This document shows positions 1-8,219 of a stretch of 64,000 bases of DNA, in pieces; the stretch's first letter is position 1, and the number at the start of each line of letters is the position of its first letter. Below the pieces are notes generated by a model that was not told the origin of the DNA, searched no databases, and worked only from the letters and a program-made list of their open reading frames with translations. The DNA is from Bacillus_BU sp051233475 (GTDB lineage: Bacteria > Bacillota > Bacilli > Bacillales > Cytobacillaceae): positions 247,993-311,992 of the forward strand of contig NZ_JBKFGH010000006.1 in the NCBI RefSeq assembly GCF_051233475.1, written 5' to 3'. Made by a program: the position numbers and the translations under genes.

Positions 1-101
1 AAAGGCTGCGTGAAAAACTAAATAAAGTATCGGAACAAGCAGCAAGAATGATTGTGACGGTATGGGGAGTCGGCTACAAGTTTGAGGTTATCAATGAATG
101 A
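1..101 (+). CDS. resD: Response regulator ResD, C-terminal end (partial)
   Basis: The reading frame entering the window from the left ends at the TGA at 99-101. It encodes the last 32 or so residues of an OmpR/PhoB-type winged-helix DNA-binding domain, with the typical closing hairpin TVWGVGYKFE. The stop overlaps the start of the next gene (ATGA), so the two are translationally coupled. The adjacent ResE-type kinase and the sigX gene behind it make ResD, the aerobic/anaerobic respiration regulator, the clear assignment. The receiver domain and start lie outside the window. Confidence 0.9.
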   Translation, partial: RLREKLNKVSEQAARMIVTVWGVGYKFEVINE

Positions 102-1882
102 TGTTCTGGCGAAGTGTTGTAGGTAAGCTTTGGTTTACCGTTCTTTTCCTCGTTTCATTTGTATTGTTTATTCTTACCATTATGTTGCTTGAGTTCTTTG
201 ATAACTATCATATTGAACAAACTAGAAACGGATTGGAAAACACAGCAATTCAAATGGCAAGAATATTAGAGAATCATGATGAGATTGATCAGGAATTAGG
301 CTTAGATATAGCCATGGAATTAGTGGACAAGAACTCTAGTGCCTTGGTGATTTTTGATCCTAAACATTATTATTATTCGCCAAACACGGACCAGTCTGAG
401 CAGATTCAAGTTTCTTTTTTAATGAAGGATGAAAATTTTTCAAAGGTATTTCAAAAAGAAACGGTTCGCAAACAAATTTCATCTTTGGAAAAAATAAACG
501 ATGAGACGGCGTCACAGGTATTAGTGATCGGCGTCCCATTTATCAGTCAAACGGGTGACAACGCAGCTGTCTTCATTTATCAGCCGTTAAAGGTTATGCA
601 GGAGACGACCCAGACGACCACTAAGTTCATATTATTGGCAGCTGGAGTTGCCATTATTTTAACCACTATATTCGCATTCTTTTTATCGACCCGGATTACG
701 GCTCCGCTAAGGAAAATGCGGGAGGCTGCATTTGAGGTAGCAAGAGGCAAGTTTGATACTAAAGTTCCGATTTTATCACATGATGAAATTGGTGAGCTGG
801 CAACTGCCTTCAATCAGATGGGCCGCCAATTAAAATTTAACATGAATGCCCTTAGTCAGGAGAAAGAGCAGCTTGCGAGTATTTTGAGTAGCATGGCTGA
901 TGGGGTTATCACTTTTAATCGTGATGGTACGATCCTCATTACGAATCCGCCAGCAGAAATTTTCTTGCAAAATTGGTATTTTGATCAAAATGAAACAAAT
1001 TCAAATATTGAAGCAGTTCCTTCTGAAGTAATGGAATTGTTCCAATTAGCTGTTAATACTGAAAAAGAACAAATTGGTGAAGTCTCTGTACAGGGAAGAT
1101 CTTGGGTTATTATCGTCAGCCCACTCTATAATAACAAATTCATCCGTGGAGCCGTTGCGGTCATTCGGGATATGACAGAGGAAAGAAGACTGGATAAGCT
1201 GCGTCAAGACTTTATTGCTAACGTCTCTCATGAACTCCGAACCCCAATTTCGATGATGCAAGGGTATAGTGAAGCGATTGTAGATGATATTGCCGAATCA
1301 AATGAAGAGAAAAAGGAATTAGCAAAAGTCATTTACGATGAATCGTTAAGAATGGGTCGACTTGTTAATGAACTATTAGATCTTGCGAGGATGGAAGCGG
1401 GCCATATTCAATTAACAGTTGAAAAAATAGAATTTAAGCCGTATATTCATAGAATTACAAGAAAATTCCAAGGCCTTGCCAAAGATAAAGACATAACCTT
1501 AACAGTCGAAATGAAAAACGACGAAGAAGTTTTTTATTTTGATCCGGACAGGATTGAACAGGTCTTAACTAATTTAATTGACAATGCCATTCGTCACACC
1601 CCAAGTGGTGGTTCTGTTACTGTAATAGAGAAAAGTGATGAGCGTGGTTGCTTTATCGAGGTTTGTGATACAGGTTCAGGAATTCCTGATGAAGACATAC
1701 CATTTGTTTTTGAACGCTTTTATAAGGCTGATAAAGCAAGAACAAGAGGAATTTCTGGAACAGGATTAGGTTTGGCTATTGCAAAGAATATTATTAATGC
1801 TCATAAAGGGCATATTTCTGTTCAAAGTAAACAAGGTTATGGTACGACATTTTCTGTTTTTCTGCCACGAAATATTGAGTAA
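98..1882 (+). CDS. resE: Sensor histidine kinase ResE
   Basis: This is the membrane kinase partner of ResD, controlling respiratory and anaerobic genes in response to redox or nitric oxide state. The 594 residues show a first membrane helix (about 10-32), an extracytoplasmic sensor region, a second helix (about 175-198), a HAMP linker (about 200-250), a PAS-like region (about 258-362), a HisKA domain with the phosphoacceptor His378 in NVSHELRTP, and a HATPase domain with the N box NLIDNAIRH near 482-490, DTGSGIP and GTGLGLAIAKN. Length and N-terminus (MxFWRSVVGKLWFT) agree with B. subtilis ResE. It overlaps resD by 4 nt and is followed by a strong terminator, so the res operon ends here. Confidence 0.97.
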   Translation: MMFWRSVVGKLWFTVLFLVSFVLFILTIMLLEFFDNYHIEQTRNGLENTAIQMARILENHDEIDQELGLDIAMELVDKNSSALVIFDPKHYYYSPNTDQSEQIQVSFLMKDENFSKVFQKETVRKQISSLEKINDETASQVLVIGVPFISQTGDNAAVFIYQPLKVMQETTQTTTKFILLAAGVAIILTTIFAFFLSTRITAPLRKMREAAFEVARGKFDTKVPILSHDEIGELATAFNQMGRQLKFNMNALSQEKEQLASILSSMADGVITFNRDGTILITNPPAEIFLQNWYFDQNETNSNIEAVPSEVMELFQLAVNTEKEQIGEVSVQGRSWVIIVSPLYNNKFIRGAVAVIRDMTEERRLDKLRQDFIANVSHELRTPISMMQGYSEAIVDDIAESNEEKKELAKVIYDESLRMGRLVNELLDLARMEAGHIQLTVEKIEFKPYIHRITRKFQGLAKDKDITLTVEMKNDEEVFYFDPDRIEQVLTNLIDNAIRHTPSGGSVTVIEKSDERGCFIEVCDTGSGIPDEDIPFVFERFYKADKARTRGISGTGLGLAIAKNIINAHKGHISVQSKQGYGTTFSVFLPRNIE

Positions 1883-1941
1883 AATGAGGTTTTGTGCCGA
1901 TTGTTCTTGATACACGGGAAACAATACCTGCTAATTAAAAA

Positions 1942-1968
1942 CCTATCCGATTTGGATAGGTTTTTTTT
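1942..1968 (+). terminator. Intrinsic terminator of the resDE operon
   Basis: A 7-bp stem CCTATCC/GGATAGG (1942-1948 and 1954-1960) with a five-base loop is followed directly by eight T residues. It lies 60 nt after the resE stop and separates the operon from sigX. Confidence 0.9.
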
Positions 1969-2028
1969 ACGAAAAAATTCGATTAAAAGGTTAGTTCTCT
2001 TTTCGTGAACAAGCCTTATAATTAAAAG

Positions 2029-2054
2029 TGAAACTTTTTTTTCTGGTTGACGAC
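2029..2054 (+). promoter_or_regulatory. Candidate ECF sigma (SigX/SigW-type) autoregulatory promoter
   Basis: TGAAAC at 2029-2034 and CGAC at 2051-2054 are separated by 16 nt. This matches the known -35 TGWAAC and -10 CGWC pattern of Bacillus ECF promoters. It lies 33 nt before the sigX ATG, so the start of transcription would fall near 2060, just ahead of the strong ribosome site GGGGAGGGG at 2068-2076. Autoregulation of sigX-rsiX is known in B. subtilis; for this strain it is inferred from the motif alone. Confidence 0.65.
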
Positions 2055-2086
2055 TAATTAAATGAACGGGGAGGGGAAACCATTTT

Positions 2087-2620
2087 ATGGACTCCGTTTT
2101 CTTAGACTTATATACAAAGTATCACCAGCATGTGTTTCAATTTTTATTCTATATGGTAAAAAACCGTGAACAGGCCGAAGACCTAGTCCAAGAGGTTTAT
2201 ATAAGAGTATTAAAATCATACCAGCGATTTGAAGGGAAGAGCAGTGAAAAAACATGGCTGTTTTCTATTGCACGAAATGTTGCGATTGATCATTTTCGCA
2301 AGCAAAAAGGCTGGAGACAGAAGATGTTCGGTACCTTCGATTGGTCAACTCAGCAGGTGAAAGATGAATATCCTTTGCCAGAAGAGATTGCAATGCAAAG
2401 GGAGGAACTGCAAATCATGTATCGAGCACTTGATCAATGTACACTTGATCAAAGAATGGTCCTTGTCATGCGCTACCTGCAGGACCTCACCATTGCTGAA
2501 ACAGCGACTGTGTTAAACTGGACGGAAAGTAAAGTGAAAACGACACAGCATCGTGCTTTAAAGGCGTTAAAAAAACAGATGGAAGAGATGGCCGAAAAGG
2601 AGGGATTCGTTCGTGAGTAA
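2087..2620 (+). CDS. sigX: ECF RNA polymerase sigma factor SigX
   Basis: A 177-residue ECF sigma factor. Region 2 spans roughly residues 5-75, with the aromatic-rich 2.3/2.4 segment TWLFSIARNVAIDHFRK. Region 4 (about 110-165) contains a helix-turn-helix around ETATVLNWTESKVKTTQHRAL. In B. subtilis SigX governs genes that alter cell-surface charge and resistance to cationic peptides. Assignment rests on family type plus location between resE and an anti-sigma gene. The start has a strong upstream ribosome site. It overlaps rsiX by 8 nt. An ECF-type promoter at 2029-2054 suggests positive autoregulation. Confidence 0.93.
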   Translation: MDSVFLDLYTKYHQHVFQFLFYMVKNREQAEDLVQEVYIRVLKSYQRFEGKSSEKTWLFSIARNVAIDHFRKQKGWRQKMFGTFDWSTQQVKDEYPLPEEIAMQREELQIMYRALDQCTLDQRMVLVMRYLQDLTIAETATVLNWTESKVKTTQHRALKALKKQMEEMAEKEGFVRE

Positions 2621-3776
2621 AGCAGATTGGAAGGAAGAGCATCTCGAAGAACTGCTTAAACAAATGCCAAAGGTAAACGACAACCGTAATCCCGATGATC
2701 TTTATCAGCTTATATCTAACAATGTAAAAAAGAAAAAACGAACTAGCTGGATTATACCCGGCTTTTCAAGCCTGGCAGCTATCATTCTTATGATCATTCT
2801 TATTCCGAGCTTCTTTGATGTTGATAATCGCGTCAACCATGATTCGATTCAGGAATCTAAATCAATGGATAAGGCTGAGAAAAGGGAATCTACAAGTTTA
2901 AAAATGACTCAGGATAGTAATAGCAACCAAATGGAAGCTCTAATTGCAATCAATAAGACGGCCGTTTATGAAGAGGATTTAGCCGGTAAAGAGCTTCTTA
3001 CTTTTGGGATACCTGATAAAAGCGCTTTGAATGTCGTACCAGTAAGTGTTCTCGTCAATAAACAGGCTTCAAAAAGCTGGTTTGATTATTTTAATGAAAT
3101 CATGCCTATATTAACGGAAGAAAATTGGGGGTTAACTGATTATTTTCCTTTAAATGGTACGTGGACGTATCATCGTCAGGAAAAAACAATCAATTTTGAT
3201 GTTCCGAGTGATCACCAATACGGTCTGGGATCAGCTAGCCAAACGATGTTTGAGAGATCACTTGCGATGACATTTCGAGGCCAAAATGAAATTCATAAGA
3301 TCACCCTTTCTACTTCAAATAACCCGGGAATCAACTTAGGAAATAGTGAATTAACACAAATAGATCTACTAGCTGTTCGAAAGGACCGCCATCCATATTT
3401 ACTAATGTATACCGGCAATTATCAAGAGCCGCTGTTTGTCCCTACTCAGGAGACGGTTCCTTCCTTTGAAGCAGCGCTTGATGCAATGAGAATATCCGAA
3501 CCGACTTTAGGTTTAACCTCAGCGATACCAGAAGGGCTAAACATTGATCATATCGTCACCGATAAAAAAACCGCAGTTATTTATTTTGAAAATCAAGCTG
3601 AAATTCCTGAAACACCGGAAATGATCTATGGGGTGGAAGCCATTTTACTAGCAGCTAAATCATTTGATTTTTCTACAGTAGAGTTCAAACACGATGAAAC
3701 AAAGCAAATCGGCCCGTTTCAGCTCAATACACCAATTAATGTACCGTTAGCCGCCAATAAAAAAGAAATTCAATAA
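2613..3776 (+). CDS. rsiX: Anti-sigma-X factor RsiX
   Basis: A 387-residue single-pass membrane protein. A cytoplasmic N-terminus (1-44, ending in a KKKKR patch) would bind SigX, one hydrophobic helix spans about 45-67, and a long extracellular domain follows, rich in Asn/Ser near the membrane and more conserved towards the C-terminus. It starts with GTG, preceded by AAGGAGGG, and overlaps sigX by 8 nt as expected for a sigma/anti-sigma pair made in fixed ratio. A strong hairpin terminator follows. Sequence outside the membrane region is poorly conserved in this family, so the name relies largely on context. Confidence 0.88.
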   Translation: MSKADWKEEHLEELLKQMPKVNDNRNPDDLYQLISNNVKKKKRTSWIIPGFSSLAAIILMIILIPSFFDVDNRVNHDSIQESKSMDKAEKRESTSLKMTQDSNSNQMEALIAINKTAVYEEDLAGKELLTFGIPDKSALNVVPVSVLVNKQASKSWFDYFNEIMPILTEENWGLTDYFPLNGTWTYHRQEKTINFDVPSDHQYGLGSASQTMFERSLAMTFRGQNEIHKITLSTSNNPGINLGNSELTQIDLLAVRKDRHPYLLMYTGNYQEPLFVPTQETVPSFEAALDAMRISEPTLGLTSAIPEGLNIDHIVTDKKTAVIYFENQAEIPETPEMIYGVEAILLAAKSFDFSTVEFKHDETKQIGPFQLNTPINVPLAANKKEIQ

Positions 3777-3780
3777 AGTG

Positions 3781-3818
3781 AAAGAGACTAACTTTCCGGG
3801 TTAGTCTCTTTATTTTTT
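3781..3818 (+). terminator. Intrinsic terminator of sigX-rsiX
   Basis: A perfect 12-bp stem AAAGAGACTAAC/GTTAGTCTCTTT (3781-3792 and 3800-3811) with a 7-base loop is followed by TATTTTTTT. It begins 4 nt after the rsiX stop. Confidence 0.93.
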
Positions 3819-3939
3819 TCTAGGATAAATATGAATATGAATGAATAAAAAAGAGAAAATCCACCAAATAATAACAAGGTGATTTTGTTTAAATACAGTA
3901 CTCAAAGCTAAACGGGGAATATTAATAAGGAGGAACATA

Positions 3940-4641
3940 ATGCGAGATCAAATAAAACGGCTTTTGAAAGCGGTTGTTTTGGCGCTCTCTATCGGCCTAT
4001 TATTTCTCGGTGAAAAGGTAGCAAAAGCGGACACTGTCAATATTAACGAGCAAACGGATGATTGGATTTGGCCTTCAAACGGTGTTATTACAGATTTATA
4101 TGGGACAAGAAGAGGCGTACATAAAGGAATAGATATTGCTGCGGAAGCAGGAACTCCTATTTTTGCAGTTGATGATGGCGTAGTAAGTAAATCATACTTT
4201 TCTGAAACGTATGGAAATGTTGTATTTATAAAACACCAAAATAGCTTTGAAACGGTTTATGCCCATTTAAAGTCGCGCAATGTCGCTGAAGGAGTGCAAG
4301 TAAAACAAGGCGCGATTATTGGCAGTATGGGGAATACTGGAGACTCTTCAGGTGTCCATTTACACTTTGAAATTCACAAGCAAGAATGGACATTTGATAA
4401 GCACAATGCAATTGATCCTATCCTTGCATTAGGGGAGGTTTCAGTTGGAAAATCTGTTGCCGCGAATGTGAACAAGGTACTTGAGGTATCTGGGCGTGCG
4501 AACCATCATTATGTTGTTCAACCAGGCGACACACTTACCTCCATTTCTCGTAAGACAAGTACATCCGTTGAAAACATTAAGCAAATTAATCACCTTTCCT
4601 CAGATATTATTGTTCCAAAGCAAGTCCTGATTGTTCAGTAA
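3940..4641 (+). CDS. M23 family peptidase with C-terminal LysM domain
   Basis: A 233-residue secreted or membrane-anchored cell-wall hydrolase. A hydrophobic N-terminal segment (about 9-30, ending AKA) looks like a signal peptide. An M23 (LytM-type) zinc endopeptidase domain spans about 45-160, with ligands His61 and Asp65 (HKGID) and His142 in HLHFE, plus His109 (YAHL). A LysM wall-binding domain spans about 190-233 (YVVQPGDTLTSI). Start is supported by TAAGGAGG. It is a single-gene unit between terminators. This gene is not at this place in B. subtilis. Closeness to sigX suggests, but does not show, an envelope-stress or sporulation role. Confidence 0.85.
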   Translation: MRDQIKRLLKAVVLALSIGLLFLGEKVAKADTVNINEQTDDWIWPSNGVITDLYGTRRGVHKGIDIAAEAGTPIFAVDDGVVSKSYFSETYGNVVFIKHQNSFETVYAHLKSRNVAEGVQVKQGAIIGSMGNTGDSSGVHLHFEIHKQEWTFDKHNAIDPILALGEVSVGKSVAANVNKVLEVSGRANHHYVVQPGDTLTSISRKTSTSVENIKQINHLSSDIIVPKQVLIVQ

Positions 4642-4719
4642 AAAACAACATCAATTCGATAGTTGGCCGCCTATTGATGGACTGTTTTAACGAAACATAC
4701 AATCGGTGAAGATTACCAA

Positions 4720-4754
4720 AAAGCCCAGTTACTCTTGTGAAGTAACTGGGCTTT
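4720..4754 (-). terminator. Intrinsic terminator between the convergent M23 gene and serA
   Basis: A perfect 14-bp stem AAAGCCCAGTTACT/AGTAACTGGGCTTT (4720-4733 and 4741-4754). The run of T that follows is best when read on the minus strand, downstream of serA. It may also stop the converging M23/LysM transcript. Confidence 0.8.
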
Positions 4755-4782
4755 CAAATTGAAACGTCGAATGCGATCTGTT

Positions 4783-6366
4783 TTATAGATGAATTCGTCT
4801 AACGGTGACAATATCTCCACTTTCAGCTAGGTTTGCAACGAGGTCATCTGTTAGTGGTTTATCGGATGATAGAACCATAATGGCTTCTCCACCCGCTTCT
4901 TTACGGCCTACCTGCATGGTGGCAATATTAATTTCGTGATCACCCAAAATTTTACCTACACGGCCAATTACGCCAGGACGGTCCATATGCTTAATGATTA
5001 ATAAATCACCTTCTGGAAGGAAATCGATATTAAAGCCATTTAGATTGACAATTCTTGGACCATAATGGTCAATATAGGTTCCTCTTACAGTAAAGTCTTG
5101 AACATCGCCTTTTACTGTAACGGAAATGGTGTTTCCATATCCAAAGGTATTTGTTCCTAGTTTTTCACCGATGGTAATTCCGCGTTCTTTCGCAACGAGG
5201 AGGGCATTGATTTCATTCACTGCCACATCAACTCGGTTTGTAAAGAATCCGGATAAGATCGCTTTTGTTAAATAGGAAATCTCTAAATCATTAACGGTAC
5301 CTGCATAGGTGACGGAGATTTCATTTACACCTTCTTTGACACATTGAGAAATAGTCGAACCAAGTTGTTTACAAAGGGTATGGAATGGTTGTATTTTTTG
5401 GAAAATATCCTTTGACATAGATGGTAGATTAATAGCATTTGCCACAGGTTTATCTTCTAAGAATAAACGAACCTCTTTTGCAACTTGGATTGCTACATTA
5501 AGCTGTGCCTCTTTTGTGGATGCCCCTAAGTGTGGCGTATAAATCACATTATTAAATTTAAACAATGGATGTTCTCCTGGCGGTTCTGTTACGAATACGT
5601 CTAATGCCGCCCCAGCAACATGACCGTTTCCTAGATACACTTCCAATGCTTGCTCGTCGATAATCCCACCTCTCGCACAGTTGAGGAGATACACACCTTT
5701 TTTAGTTTTAGCAAGAGTTTTTTCATTTAGTAAACCTCTTGTTTCTGGTGTAAGTGGAGTATGTACTGTAATGATATCAGCGCTTTCTAATACTTCATCT
5801 AATGTGCAGCTGGCAACTCCTAGCTGGTTGGCCCGTTCTTTTGTCAGGAATGGATCAAATACGTTTACAGACATACCAAAGACTCTTGCCCGTTTAGCGA
5901 TCTCAGAGCCGATTCTGCCCATACCAACAATCCCAAGCGTTTTTCCGTATAATTCAGTCCCAACGAAATCATTTCGTCTCCACTCTAATTTCTTTATGGA
6001 CTCATAGGCTTGTGGAATCTTTCTCATAAGAGAAGCCATCATTGCAAAAGTATGTTCGGCAGTAGAAATGGTGTTCCCGTCAGGGGCATTAATAACCATA
6101 ATCCCTCTTCTAGTAGCAGCTTGAACATCAATATTGTCGACACCTACACCAGCGCGTCCAACGATTTTTAAGTTTGGCATTTTATCCATTAGGTCTTCGG
6201 TTACCTTCGTGGCACTTCGCACTAATAAAGCATCAATTTGTGCTAATTGGACATCTGGGTCGGTAACTTTTTTCTGAATGATATTGGCTTCGGCCATATC
6301 TAATAGGGGCTGTAACCCCACTTCGCTAATGGCATCTGCTACTAATATTTGGTACATTATATTCAT
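4783..6366 (-). CDS. serA: D-3-phosphoglycerate dehydrogenase SerA
   Basis: The enzyme catalyses the first step of serine synthesis, oxidising 3-phosphoglycerate to 3-phosphohydroxypyruvate with NAD. The 527 residues show the 2-hydroxyacid dehydrogenase fold: NAD site GIVGMGRIGSEIAKRA (about 145-160), the catalytic Arg in NCARGGIIDE, Glu, and His in the TPHLGAS segment. An intervening domain follows, then a C-terminal ACT domain (about 455-527, DRPGVIGRVGKILGD), typical of the long Bacillus form of about 525 residues. Two starts compete: the ATG at 6366, just behind GGAAGG, and the ATG at 6357, which matches the B. subtilis N-terminus better. It is monocistronic and sits at its B. subtilis location. 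Confidence 0.96.
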   Translation of the reverse strand: MNIMYQILVADAISEVGLQPLLDMAEANIIQKKVTDPDVQLAQIDALLVRSATKVTEDLMDKMPNLKIVGRAGVGVDNIDVQAATRRGIMVINAPDGNTISTAEHTFAMMASLMRKIPQAYESIKKLEWRRNDFVGTELYGKTLGIVGMGRIGSEIAKRARVFGMSVNVFDPFLTKERANQLGVASCTLDEVLESADIITVHTPLTPETRGLLNEKTLAKTKKGVYLLNCARGGIIDEQALEVYLGNGHVAGAALDVFVTEPPGEHPLFKFNNVIYTPHLGASTKEAQLNVAIQVAKEVRLFLEDKPVANAINLPSMSKDIFQKIQPFHTLCKQLGSTISQCVKEGVNEISVTYAGTVNDLEISYLTKAILSGFFTNRVDVAVNEINALLVAKERGITIGEKLGTNTFGYGNTISVTVKGDVQDFTVRGTYIDHYGPRIVNLNGFNIDFLPEGDLLIIKHMDRPGVIGRVGKILGDHEINIATMQVGRKEAGGEAIMVLSSDKPLTDDLVANLAESGDIVTVRRIHL

Positions 6367-6519
6367 CTACCTTCCATAGTTTATAGGAACAATTTTAGGA
6401 ATAATTTTCTGATTATTTTACTAAAATAATAATAGGATGTCAATTTAAAATCATTCACATCTTTAAAAGATGAATGCTGTACAGTAATAAAGTCTTTTAT
6501 TGTCCTGTTTCGTTTTAAC

Positions 6520-6552
6520 GAGAATTTTATCTTAAAAAAACATAAAATTCTC
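6520..6552 (-). other. AT-rich hairpin in the fer-serA intergenic region
   Basis: An 11-bp inverted repeat GAGAATTTTAT/ATAAAATTCTC (6520-6530 and 6542-6552) lies between the fer terminator and the serA start. It could be a second terminator after fer or part of the serA leader. Nothing else recognisable was seen in 6367-6519; no T-box motif is present. Confidence 0.35.
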
Positions 6553-6579
6553 TTGTTTTGTTCCAGGTGCCATTACAAA

Positions 6580-6612
6580 GAAAAACCTCTTCTTAATGCG
6601 AAGAGGTTTTTC
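6580..6612 (-). terminator. Intrinsic terminator of fer
   Basis: A 13-bp stem GAAAAACCTCTTC/GAAGAGGTTTTTC (6580-6592 and 6600-6612) with a 7-base loop. On the minus strand it ends in a T-rich run, 20 nt after the ferredoxin stop. Confidence 0.9.
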
Positions 6613-6631
6613 TGTGCAGTATAAACTATGT

Positions 6632-6880
6632 TTATTCAAACTTAGTAGCGTCACCATCGAATGCTTCGTCAGCAACTTTAATAGAATCAGTTGGGCAGCC
6701 TTCGAAAGCATCCATCATGTCGTCGATTAGGACTTCAGGAATTTCAACGATACCTTGGTTGTCATCAAGGGTAACAAATGCGATCCCTTCATCATCGTAA
6801 TCATAAATATCTGGTGCAGCAGCTCCACATGCTCCACAAGCAATACAAGTTTCTTTGTCAACAATAGTGTATTTTGCCAT
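6632..6880 (-). CDS. fer: [4Fe-4S] ferredoxin Fer
   Basis: An acidic 82-residue electron-transfer protein. One [4Fe-4S] cluster is predicted from Cys12, Cys15 and Cys18 (TCIACGACG) plus a distant cysteine in EGCPTDSI. In Bacillus this ferredoxin can donate electrons to cytochrome P450 and other oxidoreductases. The start at 6880 (MAKYTIVDKE) was chosen over an upstream ATG at 6907, because GGGAGGG sits 7 nt before it and the family begins here. It is transcribed away from ypbB as a single gene with its own terminator. Confidence 0.95.
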   Translation of the reverse strand: MAKYTIVDKETCIACGACGAAAPDIYDYDDEGIAFVTLDDNQGIVEIPEVLIDDMMDAFEGCPTDSIKVADEAFDGDATKFE

Positions 6881-7154
6881 GAAAAAACCCTCCCAATAGG
6901 TCAACAATTATTAAAATTTATTCCATTAACAGTAATGGAAAGCGTTCCCTACTCTATTTTAAAACTGTAAGCACAACTTTTCAATAGGAAAATAAATAAG
7001 AATCCTTATTCTGTACCTATTGTCTTTAATAAATTGCTGTAACAAAGCGTTATTATTCATGTTAAAATATATATATTGAAATCACCCGATAATAATTTTC
7101 TTGGAATATTAACACTATATTTTTTCCCTTATTTAGAACAGAAAAGGAGAAAAG

Positions 7155-8219
7155 ATGGTCTTAACGTATCTTGAAACAATCATTCTTTATTGTATATCAC
7201 AAATCCATGGCGAAAGAAGTATTTATTCAATCTTTCATTTGCTTAAAGGCAAGAAATCCTCACAAACGATTCAAGATGCTCATTTATTTCAATTGGCAAA
7301 ACTATTTCAAACCTTTCCAGCTATTATGAGAGAAGAGTTTGAGGAGAGTATTGTCCGGTGTAAGCAAACAAATCTAGTAATGGAAATTTCTGATCAGCAT
7401 TATATTTTAACAAGCAAGGGTCAAAGTGAACTAACGAAACAGTTAAACGAGTTTCCGTTGCCAAATTACCTTAATGGCTGGCATTACAATGCAAAGACCG
7501 TCGTTTTTTGGGAAAGACTATCCCTTCTTATCCAAGTTTGTTCAAACCTGGTTCATCAGAGGGCTGAATATATTCCTGTTCAGCGGAAAACAGATATACA
7601 ACAGTGGCTGAAGAGATTTTTGCAGCAATCCTCCAAAGATCGGGAAGATTTAGCTAAGTCTTTATATCAGGAAATCGTCAGTTGCTTTGATACTGAACCT
7701 TCGTTGGAACCGGCTTTACTCGTTATTCGGTTAACGGGTTATGATAGAATTGGTCTAACCAGCCAACAGGCAGCTAACTTTTTTAAGCAGGAACATATGT
7801 ATTATCAACTTTTGTTTATAAATTTTCTGCATTTTACCCTTGACACAATTCTTCATAATCCGATTGAATTTCCGCTATTATCGTCAATCATTGCTGATTT
7901 AAACCAACCTTATTCTTTTACGCTATCAACTAGTAAAACCTATACCTTGTTACAAAAAGGGTTCACGATCGATGAGATTGCCGTGATCAGGAAGCTTAAG
8001 CGAAGTACAATCGAAGACCATCTAGTAGAAATAGCCCTTTTTGATAAATCGTTTGATATTAATAACATTGTTGCACCAGAAAAGCAAAACAGGATATTAG
8101 CTGCGGCCGTGAAGGCGGAGTCTAAACAATTAAAACATATTCGCCAGCATGCTGAAGATGTTGAATATTTTGAGATAAGGCTTGTTATGGCAAAGTTTGG
8201 TGATTCAAAATGGAACTAA
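7155..8219 (+). CDS. ypbB: YpbB family helix-turn-helix protein, RecQ-associated
   Basis: A 354-residue cytoplasmic protein matching B. subtilis YpbB in length and position. The N-terminal two thirds are helical without a known catalytic motif. The C-terminal region (about 265-345) has a helix-turn-helix like that found at RecQ C-termini (TLLQKGFTIDEIAVIRKLKRSTIEDHL). It overlaps the helicase gene by 10 nt, so the pair is co-translated and YpbB may act as an accessory DNA-binding subunit; that is an inference. The start has AAAGGAG. No promoter was confidently seen in the divergent gap to fer. Confidence 0.85.
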   Translation: MVLTYLETIILYCISQIHGERSIYSIFHLLKGKKSSQTIQDAHLFQLAKLFQTFPAIMREEFEESIVRCKQTNLVMEISDQHYILTSKGQSELTKQLNEFPLPNYLNGWHYNAKTVVFWERLSLLIQVCSNLVHQRAEYIPVQRKTDIQQWLKRFLQQSSKDREDLAKSLYQEIVSCFDTEPSLEPALLVIRLTGYDRIGLTSQQAANFFKQEHMYYQLLFINFLHFTLDTILHNPIEFPLLSSIIADLNQPYSFTLSTSKTYTLLQKGFTIDEIAVIRKLKRSTIEDHLVEIALFDKSFDINNIVAPEKQNRILAAAVKAESKQLKHIRQHAEDVEYFEIRLVMAKFGDSKWN

